5,449 bases of DNA from an uncultured Eubacteriales bacterium (GTDB lineage Bacteria; Bacillota_I; Bacilli_A; RF39; UBA660). Shown here piece by piece: positions 4,681 to 5,449 of this stretch. The notes beneath the pieces were generated by a model. It saw only the letters and a program-made list of their open reading frames with translations, searched no databases and had not been told where the DNA came from. The stretch spans positions 1 through 5,449 of the forward strand of contig ONWZ01000087.1 of assembly GCA_900321645.1 (NCBI GenBank). The letters are read 5' to 3'. Positions within the stretch are counted from its first letter, which is position 1. Each line of letters begins with the position of its first letter. The translations under genes were made by a program, and so were the position numbers.

Positions 4681-5449
4681 CTACATATCAAGTTTTTTAT
4701 AACATTCATCAAATACAGATAAGAATCTATCTGCTTCTTCTTCCGTCGTCTTATAAGATAAACTAACTCTTAAACTATGATTAGATAAATCTTTATCCTT
4801 AGTCAAAGCATATACTGCATTTGACATACTATTGGCACTAGAACATGCACTCTTCGTAGAAATATATATTTCATTACTATCTAAGGCATGTAAAAATGTT
4901 TCAGGTTTGATCTTTCGCAAACTAAAATTAATCGTATGCGGCATACTATTAACAGTACTATTAATATGTACTAAAGGATACTTCTTTAATTTATCGCATA
5001 CACGTTTATTTAACTTGCTAATATATTCCATATTCTTATCAACATTAGGAACAATTAATTCCATCGCTTTCATTAATGAAACAATTAATGGTAAAGCAGG
5101 TGTTCCACTCCTAAAAGCAGTTGTACTCTTACCACCATGAATTAATGGTAATAAATCAACATTTTCTTTCTTAATTAATAAACCAATACCCTTCATACCA
5201 TATATCTTATGTGCAGACATACTAGCAAGATCAATATCAGTTAAATCAACCGGTATCTTTCCTAATGCTTGTGTACAATCAACATGGAAAAAGCATTTTG
5301 GATAGTCTTTTAAAATCTTAGTGATCCCCTTAATTGGTTGTCTAAGTCCTATTTCACTATCAACCATACATACACTAACTAAGATTGTATCATCTCTAAG
5401 TAACCTTTTTAAATCATCTAAATCTACTAACCCATTATCATCAATTTTA
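4681..5449 (-). CDS. Cysteine desulfurase (NifS/IscS family), N-terminus outside window
   Basis: PLP-dependent enzyme that removes sulfur from cysteine as an enzyme-bound persulfide for Fe-S clusters, thiolated tRNA or cofactors. 255 residues are visible. The frame stays open to the window edge, so the ATG at 5367 is internal: the codons upstream read as conserved family sequence (LRDDTILVSV). Visible features, numbered from the edge, are HVDCTQALGK with Asp57 and Gln60 contacting PLP, the PLP lysine Lys81 in SAHKIYG, RSGT (113-116) and the catalytic Cys202 in KSACSSA. Two segments diverge from classical NifS/IscS: MVDSEIG replaces the usual HVNNEIG, and GGKSTTAFRSGT replaces the GGGQE-type segment. 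It may be a specialised desulfurase paralogue. Activity is still expected because the lysine and cysteine are present. It heads the visible part of the redox operon. Confidence 0.93.
   Translation of the reverse strand, partial: KIDDNGLVDLDDLKRLLRDDTILVSVCMVDSEIGLRQPIKGITKILKDYPKCFFHVDCTQALGKIPVDLTDIDLASMSAHKIYGMKGIGLLIKKENVDLLPLIHGGKSTTAFRSGTPALPLIVSLMKAMELIVPNVDKNMEYISKLNKRVCDKLKKYPLVHINSTVNSMPHTINFSLRKIKPETFLHALDSNEIYISTKSACSSANSMSNAVYALTKDKDLSNHSLRVSLSYKTTEEEADRFLSVFDECYKKLDM

Overview
The window is low-GC and uses TGG, never in-frame TGA, for tryptophan. Its Shine-Dalgarno sites (AGGAG, AGGTGAT, AAAGGAGG) and -35/-10 promoters point to a Bacillota bacterium, perhaps a gut Bacilli/Erysipelotrichia-like lineage. 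That placement is inference from composition and protein style only. All long genes are on the minus strand and form two transcription units. Between them, on both strands, lies a compact regulatory locus at about 2640-3192.

Right side (3193-5449, minus): a cysteine desulfurase whose N-terminus is outside the window, then a small cytoplasmic thioredoxin (CPGC), then an exported thioredoxin domain (CPHC) fused to a six-helix CcdA/DsbD-type electron transporter. Spacing is tight (8-nt gap, then an overlap of about 14 nt). The last two genes together encode a complete relay for moving reducing equivalents out through the membrane.

Left side (1-2790, minus): a NAD salvage operon. A consensus promoter (TTGACA-17-TAAAAT) precedes a structured leader of about 115 nt. 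Then come nicotinamidase (pncA), nicotinate phosphoribosyltransferase (pncB) with a 1-nt gap, and a Nudix hydrolase with a 6-nt gap, whose C-terminus runs off the window. PncA makes nicotinate and PncB makes nicotinate mononucleotide. The Nudix enzyme may handle ADP-ribose or another nucleotide.

Middle (2862-3184): what looks like an undescribed type I toxin-antitoxin module. On the plus strand a near-consensus promoter (TTGACT-17-TATAAT) drives an RNA of about 230 nt. It encodes a 30-residue, one-helix, basic-ended peptide with a strong but hairpin-sequestered ribosome binding site. A 10-bp perfect pairing (12 with one G-U) links the 5' end of this RNA to its 3' end. On the minus strand a second promoter (TTGTAT-17-TATAAT) sits just past the CcdA stop codon. 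It would drive an antisense RNA of about 105 nt that covers the 3' part of the toxin mRNA and ends at a good intrinsic terminator. The T-run of that terminator is the A-run encoding the last toxin codons. The layout resembles the convergent BsrG/SR4 and TxpA/RatA type I systems of Bacillus subtilis, but the peptide is not one I recognise.
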